The position numbers were made by a program, and so were the translations under genes. A stretch of DNA of 64,000 bases from Microcoleus sp. bin48.metabat.b7b8b9.023 (GTDB taxonomy: Bacteria > Cyanobacteriota > Cyanobacteriia > Cyanobacteriales > Microcoleaceae), in assembly GCF_013299185.1 (NCBI RefSeq), contig NZ_JAAFKG010000002.1:65370-129369 (forward strand). The letters are read 5' to 3'. Shown piece by piece: positions 45,897 to 54,647 of the stretch; positions within the stretch are counted from its first letter, which is position 1, and each line of letters starts with the position of its first letter. Below the pieces are notes generated by a model. The model was given only the letters and a program-made list of their open reading frames with translations, had not been told where the DNA came from and made no database searches.

Positions 45897-46130
45897 TTAG
45901 TCCTCAAGGTTTTGAGGTTGGGGGTTCGGGGCGTTGAAATTTTCTGCACTCTTGCCTTTGACTGGCGGCAAATAATCTACTAAACCCATATCAAAAGCCA
46001 CATCCGGCAAATCGGCAGCGTTATAATTTCCTGCTTCAAACAATCGCCCAGGAGTAAAACAAGGCTGCTTCAATCTTACCACTTCGCTAGGCGAAAACAT
46101 TCCCCTAAACATTTTGCGTTCGAGTCCCAT
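45897..46130 (-). CDS. Hypothetical 77-aa protein after a glycosyltransferase
   Basis: ATG 46130 has AGGAGC about eight bases upstream; the frame is open to 46193 but would overlap the upstream gene. The protein begins MGLERKMFRGMFSPSEVVRL and contains LFEAGNYNAADLPDVAFDMG. No family recognised, no membrane segment. Only 11 bp separate it from the stop codon of the glycosyltransferase, so the two are probably cotranscribed and may act together. Confidence 0.7.
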   Translation of the reverse strand: MGLERKMFRGMFSPSEVVRLKQPCFTPGRLFEAGNYNAADLPDVAFDMGLVDYLPPVKGKSAENFNAPNPQPQNLED

Positions 46131-46141
46131 AATTTCTGCTC

Positions 46142-47263
46142 CTAAAACAACTCTCGCATTAATCTTAACAATTTTTTGCCTGTCGCTTCCCAATTAAATA
46201 AATCCGCCGTCTCCCGAGCTTTTTGGGCTACCTGAAAACGCATGGGATCCTCCACAATTTTTCGCAACTGTTCGCGAACAGACTGAACATTTGGTTCGGC
46301 CCAATGAGGAGAATTTCTAATTTTAAGATACTGAGTATCGTAACATTCTCCGACGGGAATTAGATCGTGAGCAATGGGATAACAGTTAGCACTATTTGCG
46401 TACTCTGTCGGGCCACCGTACACAGTCATAGCGACTGGTAAACCCGCAGCAAAGGCATCCAAAATTTTAATCGCAAAACCCTCGCCACGAAACGGAGCCA
46501 AAAAAGCATCTGCTGATAAGTATAAATCCGCTAGTTCTGTTTTAGTAAAAAATTTAGGCTTTATCTCTATTTTCGGCTTTAATTTGCCGAATTGTCTTTC
46601 CATATTTATGATATGTTCGGTTATGGCATCAGGATTTTTGCCACCATCTTTGACGATCAACTCTACGTTGGCATCATCTTGAAACTCTTGATAAAATGCT
46701 TGGATGGCGAGATCCGTGCCAAATCTATACAAGTCAAAAGAATTGGTCATGTGCAGAATAGATTTTACATCTTTCTGGTTTTTTTTAGGTCTGTCAGAAT
46801 AGAGTTGCGAAATTAAAGGATTGAAACCTAGAGGTATGACGGAGACTTTTTTTGCCGGACATCCAGCTTGGATTAAAACGTTTTTAGAATATTCGCTGAC
46901 GGCTATGATGTGGGATGAATTGTTGACAGCATCGTAAATCCAGTAATCATATTCATCATCATTTCTGGCGAATTCGTAATTGATGGCAAAAAATTCTAAT
47001 TTGAGGTGTCCGCTGAGTTCTTTTAAAAAGAAAGGTTTCCAGTAATGAGACCATTTTAGCTGAAATAAATCTGATGGTGCGGTGTTCATCCACTTGGCTA
47101 GGAGGTGGTTTTCTTCGGCTGTGGAATAGCGTGTGAGGTGAGATGCGATTTCTGAGGGTTCGACTGAAATAGGAATCCCCATTTTGTCTAAGGTTTTCGC
47201 CAGCGATAGGGTAATGTCGGCGAAGGAATTAAAATTTTGAAAGCCGACGTTAAAGTGAACCAT
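46142..47263 (-). CDS. GT4-like glycosyltransferase
   Basis: 373 aa, GT-B fold. The C-terminal half has the nucleotide-sugar-binding pattern: FFTKTELADLYLSADAFLAP, FRGEGFAIKILDAFAAGLPV (the E-x7-E region), and VAMTVYGGPTEY. N-terminal MVHFNVGFQNFNSFADITLS is the acceptor domain. It belongs with retaining family 4 transferases for cell-surface polysaccharides or lipids; donor and acceptor unknown. It is cotranscribed with the 77-aa gene. Confidence 0.85.
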   Translation of the reverse strand: MVHFNVGFQNFNSFADITLSLAKTLDKMGIPISVEPSEIASHLTRYSTAEENHLLAKWMNTAPSDLFQLKWSHYWKPFFLKELSGHLKLEFFAINYEFARNDDEYDYWIYDAVNNSSHIIAVSEYSKNVLIQAGCPAKKVSVIPLGFNPLISQLYSDRPKKNQKDVKSILHMTNSFDLYRFGTDLAIQAFYQEFQDDANVELIVKDGGKNPDAITEHIINMERQFGKLKPKIEIKPKFFTKTELADLYLSADAFLAPFRGEGFAIKILDAFAAGLPVAMTVYGGPTEYANSANCYPIAHDLIPVGECYDTQYLKIRNSPHWAEPNVQSVREQLRKIVEDPMRFQVAQKARETADLFNWEATGKKLLRLMRELF

Positions 47264-47918
47264 AATTAGTTATTGGTTATTGGTTATTGGTTATTTGTTA
47301 TTGATTGTAGGGTGCGTCAGGCGAGTAGGTTTTCAATACAAACTCAGGATTTTTGCCCTGACGCACCTTGGGTTTATTGAGGTGAGAAGGTTTTCAATAC
47401 AAATTCAGGATTTTTGCCCTGGCGCACCTTGGGGTTTATTGAGGGTTGATTAATTAATACCATTTCTCTAAAATTGTGCAACACTCTTCGACCCCCCCTA
47501 GCCCCCCCTTGCTAAGGGGGGGAACAAGAATACTGTTATTTCGTTGAAAATTGGTATAAATTATTCATAAAAACATTTGTACAAGCCTCCACGTGAAAGA
47601 TGCGGATTCATGAGATTGTTGATATAATTTAGGGATGTTCGAGTGCGACGCACCCTACGACTCACATCTCAAAATATACGATTTAAATGCGGTACAGCTT
47701 AGGATTTTGCTAAAGTGTAAGGTGCGTCGCTTGATGATTTTGCATATATAGCCTTTCTCAAAAAGATGAGGTATGGCTGACGGCTTATATAATAAACACT
47801 AAGAGGGGCTGAAGCCCAACAACGTACCTCATCTTTTTGAACACCGTTATGATTTAGGGATTGTTGATGGATCCGCACCCTACGACTCAAATCTCAAATC
47901 GCCCATGGTATGATTTTG
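47264..47918. other. Repeat-rich intergenic region
   Basis: TTATTGG heptamers (47271-47300), a tandem pair of ~65-bp units with TAGGTTTTCAATACAAACTC and CTGACGCACCTTGGG (about 47310-47440), the GCCCCCCCTTGCTAAGGGGG repeat (47491-47522), and CCCAACAACGTACCTCATCT (47815-47835, also at 58537). No gene. Confidence 0.6.
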
Positions 47919-50729
47919 CTAGGATGCCGATCGCACTAATATGACTGTACAGTCGCATCCGCGCGCCACAGCTTCCGGGATGTTCCCCTGAATTACCTGT
48001 TTCAGCAGCCCTTCGCGACTCGCTCCCAGGACGATCGCATCACATTGATCGTTTTGAGCCAAATCAATTAAAGCATCCGACACCGACTTAGCGCAAACCG
48101 CAGTCACTATTACTTCACAACTAACCCGCCCCTGAATAAACTTCGCAGCTTGCTTTAATTCGGCGCGCGAGGGCTCCGCAACAGAAGGCTGGTGCACCTG
48201 ACACAATTTAATCTCCGATAAGGCACTCGCAGCCACGAAAGCAGGTAGCAGCCGCAATGCCGCAGCTTGCTTGTAACTGCCGCGAATTGGTACTAACCAG
48301 CGGTGCAAACCCATCAGTGTGTGCAATCCCAATTCTGGCGCCCGAATGTCGGAATTGGGCGAGGAAAATTCAGTCTCTGGTGTCGCTGATGAACTTGATG
48401 TCACAAATTGAGAATTTTCTGCGTCATCAATTCCTGCGGCATTTAACTGCCATTCTGTAGACGCATATTCCCGCGCGCTACTAGCTGTTAAAAACTCATT
48501 TTTCTGGCGTGTTGCTAATAGTTTTTCGCTCCATTTAACTAAAACTACTTCGCAGCCTGCTTGCCGAATTACGGTATCGACGACATCGCCAAAAATGCGT
48601 CCTGTTGTGGATAATTCGCCTTGCCATCCCATCAAAATTAAGTCAATGTGACGCTCCCTAATTGTCTCTAAAATCGCGTGAGGCACGTCGTGAGCTACCC
48701 GGATTTGAGTGTGTACTGGCAAGTTCCAATTGCGGATAATGCGCTCGGCTTGTTGCAGCAGGCGGCGGCTTTTTGTGGTTCGCACTGCGCTTTCTGAGGG
48801 GGAACTGTTGCGCGGTACTGTGATGATTTGCAGGCATTCTAATTCGTAATTGCGATCGCGCGCAATGGCGGCCGCCAGTCGCAGCAAGGCGGGTGCTGTT
48901 TGTGGGTTGGACAGCGGCACTAATAAGCGGCCGTTTCCGACTTGTGGCGCTCTGGTTTGATACACTACATAGGATGGTTCTGGATGCGGGCCTTGGGTTG
49001 TTTCTCCGCTGAGGCGATCGGATTCTACTCGGATTATGTCGCTGCGGGTAATAATTCCAACTAGATGCCGTCCTTCTATGACGGGCAAGCGGCTGATATT
49101 GTAGTGATTGAGTCGGTACAGTACCTCGCTTAGGGTATCCTTGGCTTTGACTGCGATCGGCTGTGCAGTCATAAATTCTTTGAGCAGTGTCTTGCCGGAC
49201 AAATTCTGCTCGCTGGCTTTTGCTAAGTCGGTTTGACTGATAATGCCGACCAGTTTACCATTTTCAACTACCGGAAAGCCGCGGTGGTGCGATCGCGAAA
49301 AAGCCTGCATCACTTCATCGAAAGTCAGTTGACTCGAAAGAGTTTCAACTCGGCGCTGCATCACGTTGGCTGCGTACAAGTCGCTCAAACCATCAACCGC
49401 AGGTTTATCTTTGGTGAGATGAATGCCGCTAAACTCCAAAAGGCGATCGTACAAAGAGCCGCTGTCCACCTTTTCGGCGACTAAATAAGCAACTACAGAA
49501 CAGATCATCAAAGGTAGCACTAATTTGAAATCTGCCGTAATTTCAAACACAATAACTACCGCCGTAATCGGCGCCCTAGAAACCGCACAAAAAAACGCTC
49601 CCATTCCCGCCAAAGCGTAAGTTACCGGCAAACCAACACCCAGCCAATGTGCCTGTACAATACCGACAATATGGCCGAGTGCCGAACCGAGAACTAAAGA
49701 AGGTGCAAACAATCCTCCCGGAGCTCCCGAAGCTGCGGAAAGAATTGTCAAACAAAAGTGAGCGATAAAAGCAATTAAACTGGTGGTTCCGCTAGCTTCT
49801 CCGGTTAGCAAAAACTCGCGCAAACCAGTATTATTGCGAAAATTTTCTGGCAAAGCAGCGATGACTATACCACAGATAAACCCCGCACAAGCAATTCGCC
49901 AAGGCAAGGCTAATTTCAGCGTTTTTCGATTGAAGTGCAAACCAGCAATAATCCCTTTGCTGAACAAAGCTCCCAGCAATCCCGCTAAAACTCCTAACAG
50001 TATATAGAACGGAATTTCCTGAGGAAAAAAACTAATTTTATACTCTCGCAAATTGAGATTTAAACTATCTCCGCCCAAAAGCTGCGAAACAACCGCACCG
50101 ATGAAAGAAGCAATAATTGCCGTACCTAAAGTCAAGCCAGAAACATCGTGCAGCAGTTCTTCAACTACAAACAAAACCCCTGCAATCGGAGCATTAAAAC
50201 CAGCAGCCAGTCCCGCCGCTGCACCGCAAGCAATCAATTGGCGGCGGTAGTCTGGGGAAGTCGGCATCAAGTTACCTATCCAGCCTGCCAAAGACGCTCC
50301 AATTTGGACGGTTGGGCCTTGTCTTCCCAGGGTTAAACCGGAACCAACTGCTAAAATAGTGGTCAGAAGTTTAACGACAGCTACTCGTAAATTCAAAGAA
50401 AGATTGACACCAGCGAGGGCAGCTTTGACGTGAGGAATGCCACTACCAGCAGTTTCTGGAGCGAAACGTTCAACTAAAAAACCTGTTAGAAACCCGCCTA
50501 ATAAACCGACAGCCGGAAGCAAAATTAAAGCTGGAATTAGCGTTGAGGTAGCAACTCGCCAACTGCCGAGCCATCCGACTCCTAATTTGAGCAAGACGCC
50601 AGCCAATCCTGAAATTAAACCGATCAGGCAAGCTTCAAAAATAGCGAGGCGTTTGGGGCGTAAAAAAAGCTGAGATTCGATCACCCTGGAAGGTTCCCTA
50701 AGTTGCTTAGGGATATGAATGTACGGCAT
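47919..50729 (-). CDS. ClC-type chloride transporter with CBS and two USP domains
   Basis: 936 aa from ATG 50729 (MPYIHIPKQL). Residues about 30-440 are the ClC membrane domain: GSGIPHVK, GLTLGRQGPTVQIGA, FNAPIAGVLFVVEELLHD, SGAPGGLFAPSLVLGSALGH. Two CBS domains follow (about 455-590: VMQRRVETLSS, FMTAQPIAVKAKD). Then two universal-stress-protein domains (about 610-750 and 800-930: RLLVPLSNPQ, DLILMGWQGE; RWLVPIRGSYK, AIVLGASREG). The gating Glu of ClC exchangers is Gln here (GRQGP), while the proton Glu (VVEEL) remains. Adenylate binding to CBS or USP may regulate it. Confidence 0.93.
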   Translation of the reverse strand: MPYIHIPKQLREPSRVIESQLFLRPKRLAIFEACLIGLISGLAGVLLKLGVGWLGSWRVATSTLIPALILLPAVGLLGGFLTGFLVERFAPETAGSGIPHVKAALAGVNLSLNLRVAVVKLLTTILAVGSGLTLGRQGPTVQIGASLAGWIGNLMPTSPDYRRQLIACGAAAGLAAGFNAPIAGVLFVVEELLHDVSGLTLGTAIIASFIGAVVSQLLGGDSLNLNLREYKISFFPQEIPFYILLGVLAGLLGALFSKGIIAGLHFNRKTLKLALPWRIACAGFICGIVIAALPENFRNNTGLREFLLTGEASGTTSLIAFIAHFCLTILSAASGAPGGLFAPSLVLGSALGHIVGIVQAHWLGVGLPVTYALAGMGAFFCAVSRAPITAVVIVFEITADFKLVLPLMICSVVAYLVAEKVDSGSLYDRLLEFSGIHLTKDKPAVDGLSDLYAANVMQRRVETLSSQLTFDEVMQAFSRSHHRGFPVVENGKLVGIISQTDLAKASEQNLSGKTLLKEFMTAQPIAVKAKDTLSEVLYRLNHYNISRLPVIEGRHLVGIITRSDIIRVESDRLSGETTQGPHPEPSYVVYQTRAPQVGNGRLLVPLSNPQTAPALLRLAAAIARDRNYELECLQIITVPRNSSPSESAVRTTKSRRLLQQAERIIRNWNLPVHTQIRVAHDVPHAILETIRERHIDLILMGWQGELSTTGRIFGDVVDTVIRQAGCEVVLVKWSEKLLATRQKNEFLTASSAREYASTEWQLNAAGIDDAENSQFVTSSSSATPETEFSSPNSDIRAPELGLHTLMGLHRWLVPIRGSYKQAAALRLLPAFVAASALSEIKLCQVHQPSVAEPSRAELKQAAKFIQGRVSCEVIVTAVCAKSVSDALIDLAQNDQCDAIVLGASREGLLKQVIQGNIPEAVARGCDCTVILVRSAS

Positions 50730-50782
50730 AAATAGGTAGATAACCTGCGAATTGTATGCTCGATTAGACTTTAGCAAATATT

Positions 50783-50940
50783 CGTTATATCTCAATACGG
50801 TTTACTTAACACTATTTATGCCCGGAGATCCCCCTCGCATCCCCCGCATCGTTGCGGGGACTTTAAGAGCTTCTTGTCCCCCCCTTGGTTCGGGGGGTTA
50901 GGGGGGATCTGTCTTAAGTCAACCGTATTGCGTTATATCT
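50783..50940. mobile_element. CAATACGG MITE with nested repeat and 10-bp target duplication
   Basis: Element 50793-50930: CAATACGGTTTACTTAAC at the left, CTTAAGTCAACCGTATTG at the right. Perfect 10-bp direct repeats CGTTATATCT flank it (50783-50792, 50931-50940). The inside is not the normal MITE body but another palindromic repeat, GGAGATCCCCCTCGCATCCC to GGGGGGATCT. Confidence 0.88.
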
Positions 50941-51217
50941 GGGAAAATACAGCGAATTTTAATTGCTAATTTACTATTTTTTCGATGCCATAATTTTGAT
51001 TCCTATACTATAGCAGTTCTGGTAAATAATCATTGTACAAGACAACGGTCTAATACACCGATGTCAGGAGGTTAAACAGTTATGGTCAAAGTGGGAAGAG
51101 CAGGGTTTATATATCTTTATATTGTTCCAAAATGAACCCAATTTAATTAGAGTGGCAACACATTAAAGAAGATGAATTAGCTGCAACATTAATTGAGATT
51201 ACAAGGTGTTGAAAAAT

Positions 51218-51478
51218 TTATGATTTTTCTTGAATTCTTTTAATTAGGTTTAGTGCCTTTTCATAATCATCTTTTCTTGCTTGTTTCTGAAATAAGTCGG
51301 CGGCTTTTTGTAAATCTTGTATCGCACCCTGCTTATCTCCTAATATCGATCGCGCAATACCAAGATTGGCGTAGGCTTCAGCATAGTCTGGGTTGATTTT
51401 TATATCCTGGTCGAAATCGGCGATCGCACCCTGGTTGTCTGCTAAGCTCGATCGGGTGACACCTCGGTTATAGTACAA
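51218..51478 (-). pseudogene. Truncated TPR gene
   Basis: Two and a half TPR repeats (YYNRGVTRSSLADNQGAIAD, DYAEAYANLGIARSILGDK) and a C-terminus KALNLIKRIQEKS matching that of the upstream TPR gene. It starts directly at the MITE end: the TTG start codon is the last three bases of the element. The N-terminal part and signal peptide are gone. Probably the remnant of a tandem paralogue. Downstream 51150-51212 a short frame (EWQHIKEDELAATLIEITRC) may be another relic. Confidence 0.75.
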
Positions 51479-51578
51479 TACGGTTGACTTAAGAACAATC
51501 TGACTTTCAAGAGATGCCTGTATTGCCTAGAAAATCTTGAGATGACATTCGTCAAAAAGCGTTAAGTCCACCGTATTG
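51476..51578. mobile_element. CAATACGG MITE, 103 bp
   Basis: Starts CAATACGGTTGACTTAAG, ends GCGTTAAGTCCACCGTATTG. Its body aligns well, in reverse orientation, with the solo part 1523-1623 (shared words ATCTGACTT, GAAAATC, GATGA, ATTC.TCAAAA). It lies between the stop codon of one TPR gene (51581) and the truncated TPR frame. Flanking bases GGTTATAGTA and GTTTATGGTG match at 7 of 10 positions only. Confidence 0.85.
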
Positions 51579-51580
51579 GT

Positions 51581-52357
51581 TTATGGTGATTCTTGAAGTC
51601 TATTAATTATATTTATTGCCTTTTCGTAAAGAACTTTATTGCCTTGTTTCTGAAATAATTCTGTGGATTTCTGAAGATCTGCGATCGCACCCTGCTTGTC
51701 TTTTAACCTCGATCGAGTAATCCCCCGATTGTAGTAGGCTAAAGCATAGTTGGGGTTGAGTTTCAGGGCTTGTTCGTAATCGGCGATCGCACCTTGACTG
51801 TCTCCTGAGTCATCCCGGACATTGCCCCGATTGACATAGGCGGTGGCATTGTTGGGGTTATTTTTGATGGCTTGGTCATAATCTGCGATCGCACCCTGTC
51901 TGTCTCCTGACTCATCGCGGAGATTGCCTCGATTGATGTAGGCATTAGCATCATTGGGCTTAATTTTTATGGCTTGGTCAAAATCTGCGATCGCACCCTT
52001 CTTGTCTCCTAAGTTCGATCGGACTACACCGCGATCGTTATAGGCCTCGGCATAATTGGGGTTGAGTTTAATCGCTTGAGTGTAAGACTCTATAGCACCC
52101 GGATAATCTCCTGCTTTGTACTTTTCTACAGCCTGATTGTAAAATTCTTCCGCTGTTTGGTTTTGTGTCAAAGCCTCACTGGCTACCTGTGCGCCCACAT
52201 CCACCTTCGTTGAAGCCAACAATCTGAAACTTTGGTCGATCGGAATTCTCAATGAAAAGCTTTTATTTTCGGCATAACTCGGTTGACAATTTACTAAACC
52301 TGTGGTTGTTGAAACAACTAATCCTGTCAACACTCCAGTCAAGATTTTAAAATTCAT
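51581..52357 (-). CDS. Exported TPR protein
   Basis: 258 aa from ATG 52357, with GGTGGAGAT upstream; a GTG four codons earlier is unlikely. A signal peptide is visible (FKILTGVLTGLVVSTTTGLV, cut near SYAEN). Then four to five TPR repeats (about 80-230), of the form AIADYDQAIKNNPNNATAYV and NRGNVRDDSGDSQG. TPRs bind peptide partners; periplasmic location and scaffold role are inferred. Tandem paralogue remnant lies just downstream, split off by a MITE. Confidence 0.85.
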   Translation of the reverse strand: MNFKILTGVLTGLVVSTTTGLVNCQPSYAENKSFSLRIPIDQSFRLLASTKVDVGAQVASEALTQNQTAEEFYNQAVEKYKAGDYPGAIESYTQAIKLNPNYAEAYNDRGVVRSNLGDKKGAIADFDQAIKIKPNDANAYINRGNLRDESGDRQGAIADYDQAIKNNPNNATAYVNRGNVRDDSGDSQGAIADYEQALKLNPNYALAYYNRGITRSRLKDKQGAIADLQKSTELFQKQGNKVLYEKAINIINRLQESP

Positions 52358-52411
52358 CCTAATCTCCACCTTTTGGTAATTTCAAGCAACTATTTTGACA
52401 TCTGCGGTTAT

Positions 52412-53122
52412 TTAGGCGATCGCCTCCACCAGCGTTTTCAAATCCGGCACTTCTAAATCCGGCTGGGCGCTGGCAGGCAGTGTCGCCCCAAATCCTGTTC
52501 GATCGTATCTCCTATTTACCCAAACTGTCGATATTCCCATATATGAGGCTGGTACAATGTCGTGATACAGGCTTTGAGCGACGTGCAGGAGTTTTGACGT
52601 TGGTATGCCCATTTTCTCGATCGCCATTTCAAAGTTGCGAGTTGACGGTTTGTACGATCGTACTTGTTCGGCAGTAATCACCCAATCGAATTCAACTTTT
52701 AAATGTTTGGCAGTACCAGCAAACAAATCGTCATCAATGTTGGAAATTACCGCCAATTTATATTTTTGCTTGAGCGCTCTCAAAGCTGCAACTGTATCCG
52801 GGAAGGGCTGCCAATTTTTGATCGATTCAACCAAACAATTAATTTCTGTTGCCGACTCTGTTTCTGTCGGTTCAAAACTAAATCTTTTACCAATCTTTCT
52901 GACTATTTCTTGCAGAATTTCCCGATATTTGATATACTCACCCCTGTCTTTTTCCAGTTCCGATTCAAACTCAGCAAACATTTCTAAAGTTCCGTCATCG
53001 CTAAAATCGATTTCGCGGTTGGACAGCAACTGTTTCAAGACTGGTAATATCCCACTTTCCCAATCTATGAGAGTGCCGTAGCAGTCAAAACTCACAACTT
53101 CAAATTGATTAAAATCTAACAT
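52412..53122 (-). CDS. HAD-superfamily type II dehalogenase-like
   Basis: 236 aa. HAD hydrolase: nucleophile motif VVSFDCYGTLIDWESG (Asp about 13), motif II LAVISNIDDDL (Ser/Asn), motif III Lys in SYKPSTRNFEMAIEKM, motif IV LLHVAQSLYHDIVPA. The pattern FDxYGTLxDW and the HVAQSLYHDI ending match L-2-haloacid dehalogenase-like proteins; many members act on other substrates such as phosphoesters. No partner gene indicates the substrate. Confidence 0.85.
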   Translation of the reverse strand: MLDFNQFEVVSFDCYGTLIDWESGILPVLKQLLSNREIDFSDDGTLEMFAEFESELEKDRGEYIKYREILQEIVRKIGKRFSFEPTETESATEINCLVESIKNWQPFPDTVAALRALKQKYKLAVISNIDDDLFAGTAKHLKVEFDWVITAEQVRSYKPSTRNFEMAIEKMGIPTSKLLHVAQSLYHDIVPASYMGISTVWVNRRYDRTGFGATLPASAQPDLEVPDLKTLVEAIA

Positions 53123-53265
53123 CTGTCATTCCTCCTATTTTATCGAGACTGAGCCAGTCCAACCTATAGAAACCGATTTATTACAAGGATTAAAGGCGAT
53201 CGACCAGTTTTTTAGGAAAAAACCCGGTTTCTGAGCAGCAATCCGTAAGTCCTGTTGATTCTATT

Positions 53266-54222
53266 TTACGGTTGGTATTCAGCAAAAATTTCAATTTTGC
53301 CGACAATATTGCGATTAAAGTCTGCCAACTCTTCCGCTGGAATCCAATACTCTTGATGAATCGAACTCCCGACAGTTTGGACGGGATACTTTTTCAAGAA
53401 TTCAGCCACAACTCGAAACCTGGTTGCATAACCAAAATATCCCGATGCTGCATCTTTGGTATTCCAATCTCGTGCAATTTGTATGGCATATGCTTTGTGA
53501 AGTACGGGATAAAAAATAGGCTGGAAAGACAGTCGCGGCGGAAATTCCAGAAAATCGCTTTCTTTAATTAATTCCATTTCTTTTTTTCCGACTGCTCTAA
53601 ACAGAGTTACCGTCTCTTTATCTGATATGTTTATATTTTTAAACCAATCTTTCCAAGCCTCCCAATTGTGAATTATTTTAGCCACTTCCTTGTAACCAGC
53701 AGCCCTAGGATGGGAACCGTCATTGTTGGTAAGTTCTTCGATCCAAATCTCTGATTTTTCCAGCGGGGTACAAATATCTAAATAAGGCACATTTAACTCG
53801 CTACAAACTTGGGAAAACTGCTCGGATAAACTGGCTATTCTGATTGTGCGCTCGACATCAATAACTGGCGGCGGCCCTATCATTAAGACTGGCACTCTTT
53901 CTTTCGCAGAGTTGAGAATATAGCGGAGATTTTCAATTGACTTTTCAAGTTCGACGCGAGTTTTTCCGTTTTCAAAATAAGTGTCGTTGACGCCAAAGGA
54001 AAATACTATTCTGCCGTCGCAGTAGTGAGGCAAGCGACAAGAAACTTCGCTGAACCACCGAGTTTCTATATCCGTACTGGTTTCTCCCCGCACTCCTAAA
54101 TTGTAGTAGGTAATATCCTGTCTTTGCCCGCTGGCTGCCGCGCAAACACGTCCTGTCCAACCAAGATATTTGGGGTCGCCCGTACCATTGACAAAAGAGT
54201 CGCCGATAAAACAAATACGCAT
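53266..54222 (-). CDS. SGNH/GDSL hydrolase with an uncharacterised C-terminal domain
   Basis: 318 aa. N-terminal SGNH hydrolase (about 1-195): block [10 protein letters not shown] with Ser about 9, block II GVRGETS, block [11 protein letters not shown], block [11 protein letters not shown] with the Asp-His pair. No signal peptide. From about residue 205 an extra domain of 110 residues follows: [69 protein letters not shown]. Its LFRAV start, central YA-x-A helix and EYWIPAEEL ending look like ADP-ribosyltransferase-like folds, which is a guess by pattern only. Confidence 0.82.
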   Translation of the reverse strand: MRICFIGDSFVNGTGDPKYLGWTGRVCAAASGQRQDITYYNLGVRGETSTDIETRWFSEVSCRLPHYCDGRIVFSFGVNDTYFENGKTRVELEKSIENLRYILNSAKERVPVLMIGPPPVIDVERTIRIASLSEQFSQVCSELNVPYLDICTPLEKSEIWIEELTNNDGSHPRAAGYKEVAKIIHNWEAWKDWFKNINISDKETVTLFRAVGKKEMELIKESDFLEFPPRLSFQPIFYPVLHKAYAIQIARDWNTKDAASGYFGYATRFRVVAEFLKKYPVQTVGSSIHQEYWIPAEELADFNRNIVGKIEIFAEYQP

Positions 54223-54232
54223 ATTATGTCCG

Positions 54233-54334
54233 GGAATGGGGAATGGGGAATGGGGAATGGGGAATGGGAATTGGGAATTGGGAATTGGGAATTGGGAATT
54301 GGGAATTGGGAATTGGGAATTGGGAATTGGGAAT
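54233..54334. repeat. GGAATGG and GAATTGG heptamers
   Basis: About 4 copies of GGAATGG and then about ten of GAATTGG, just after the start codon region of the SGNH gene on its upstream side. The frame 54124-54384 exists only because of the repeat. Confidence 0.9.
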
Positions 54335-54379
54335 TAGTTATTTTTTATTTTTTATTAGAAAAACTCCTCACAACTAACG

Positions 54380-54647
54380 ACTAATCACTAACCACTAACC
54401 ACTAACTACTAAGCTGTTGGGCATCTTAATTGTATTTTTGGGGCTGGCTCTGGGAGCCACCCCACAAGCATTTTATCAAACTTGACTGCACAATTTAAAT
54501 GCACTTCAGCTTAACCACTAACCACTAACTATTAACTATGACCGATTACCAATTATCGATTACCAATGCCCTATGCCCTATGCCCTATGCCCAATCCCCT
54601 ATGCCCTATGCCCTATGCCCTATGCCCTATGCCCAATCCCCATGAAT
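54380..54647. repeat. Short tandem words before tldE
   Basis: ACCACTAACCACTAACTACT words (about 54380-54412 and 54515-54535) and CCCTATG heptamers (54560-54642). No gene in 54335-54647. Confidence 0.8.

Noticed and set aside
51150-51212. Short frame EWQHIKEDELAATLIEITRC
   Set aside because: No start codon, too short to identify; may be a relic.
53972-54214. Minus-strand frame in the SGNH gene
   Set aside because: Alternate-frame shadow of the real gene.
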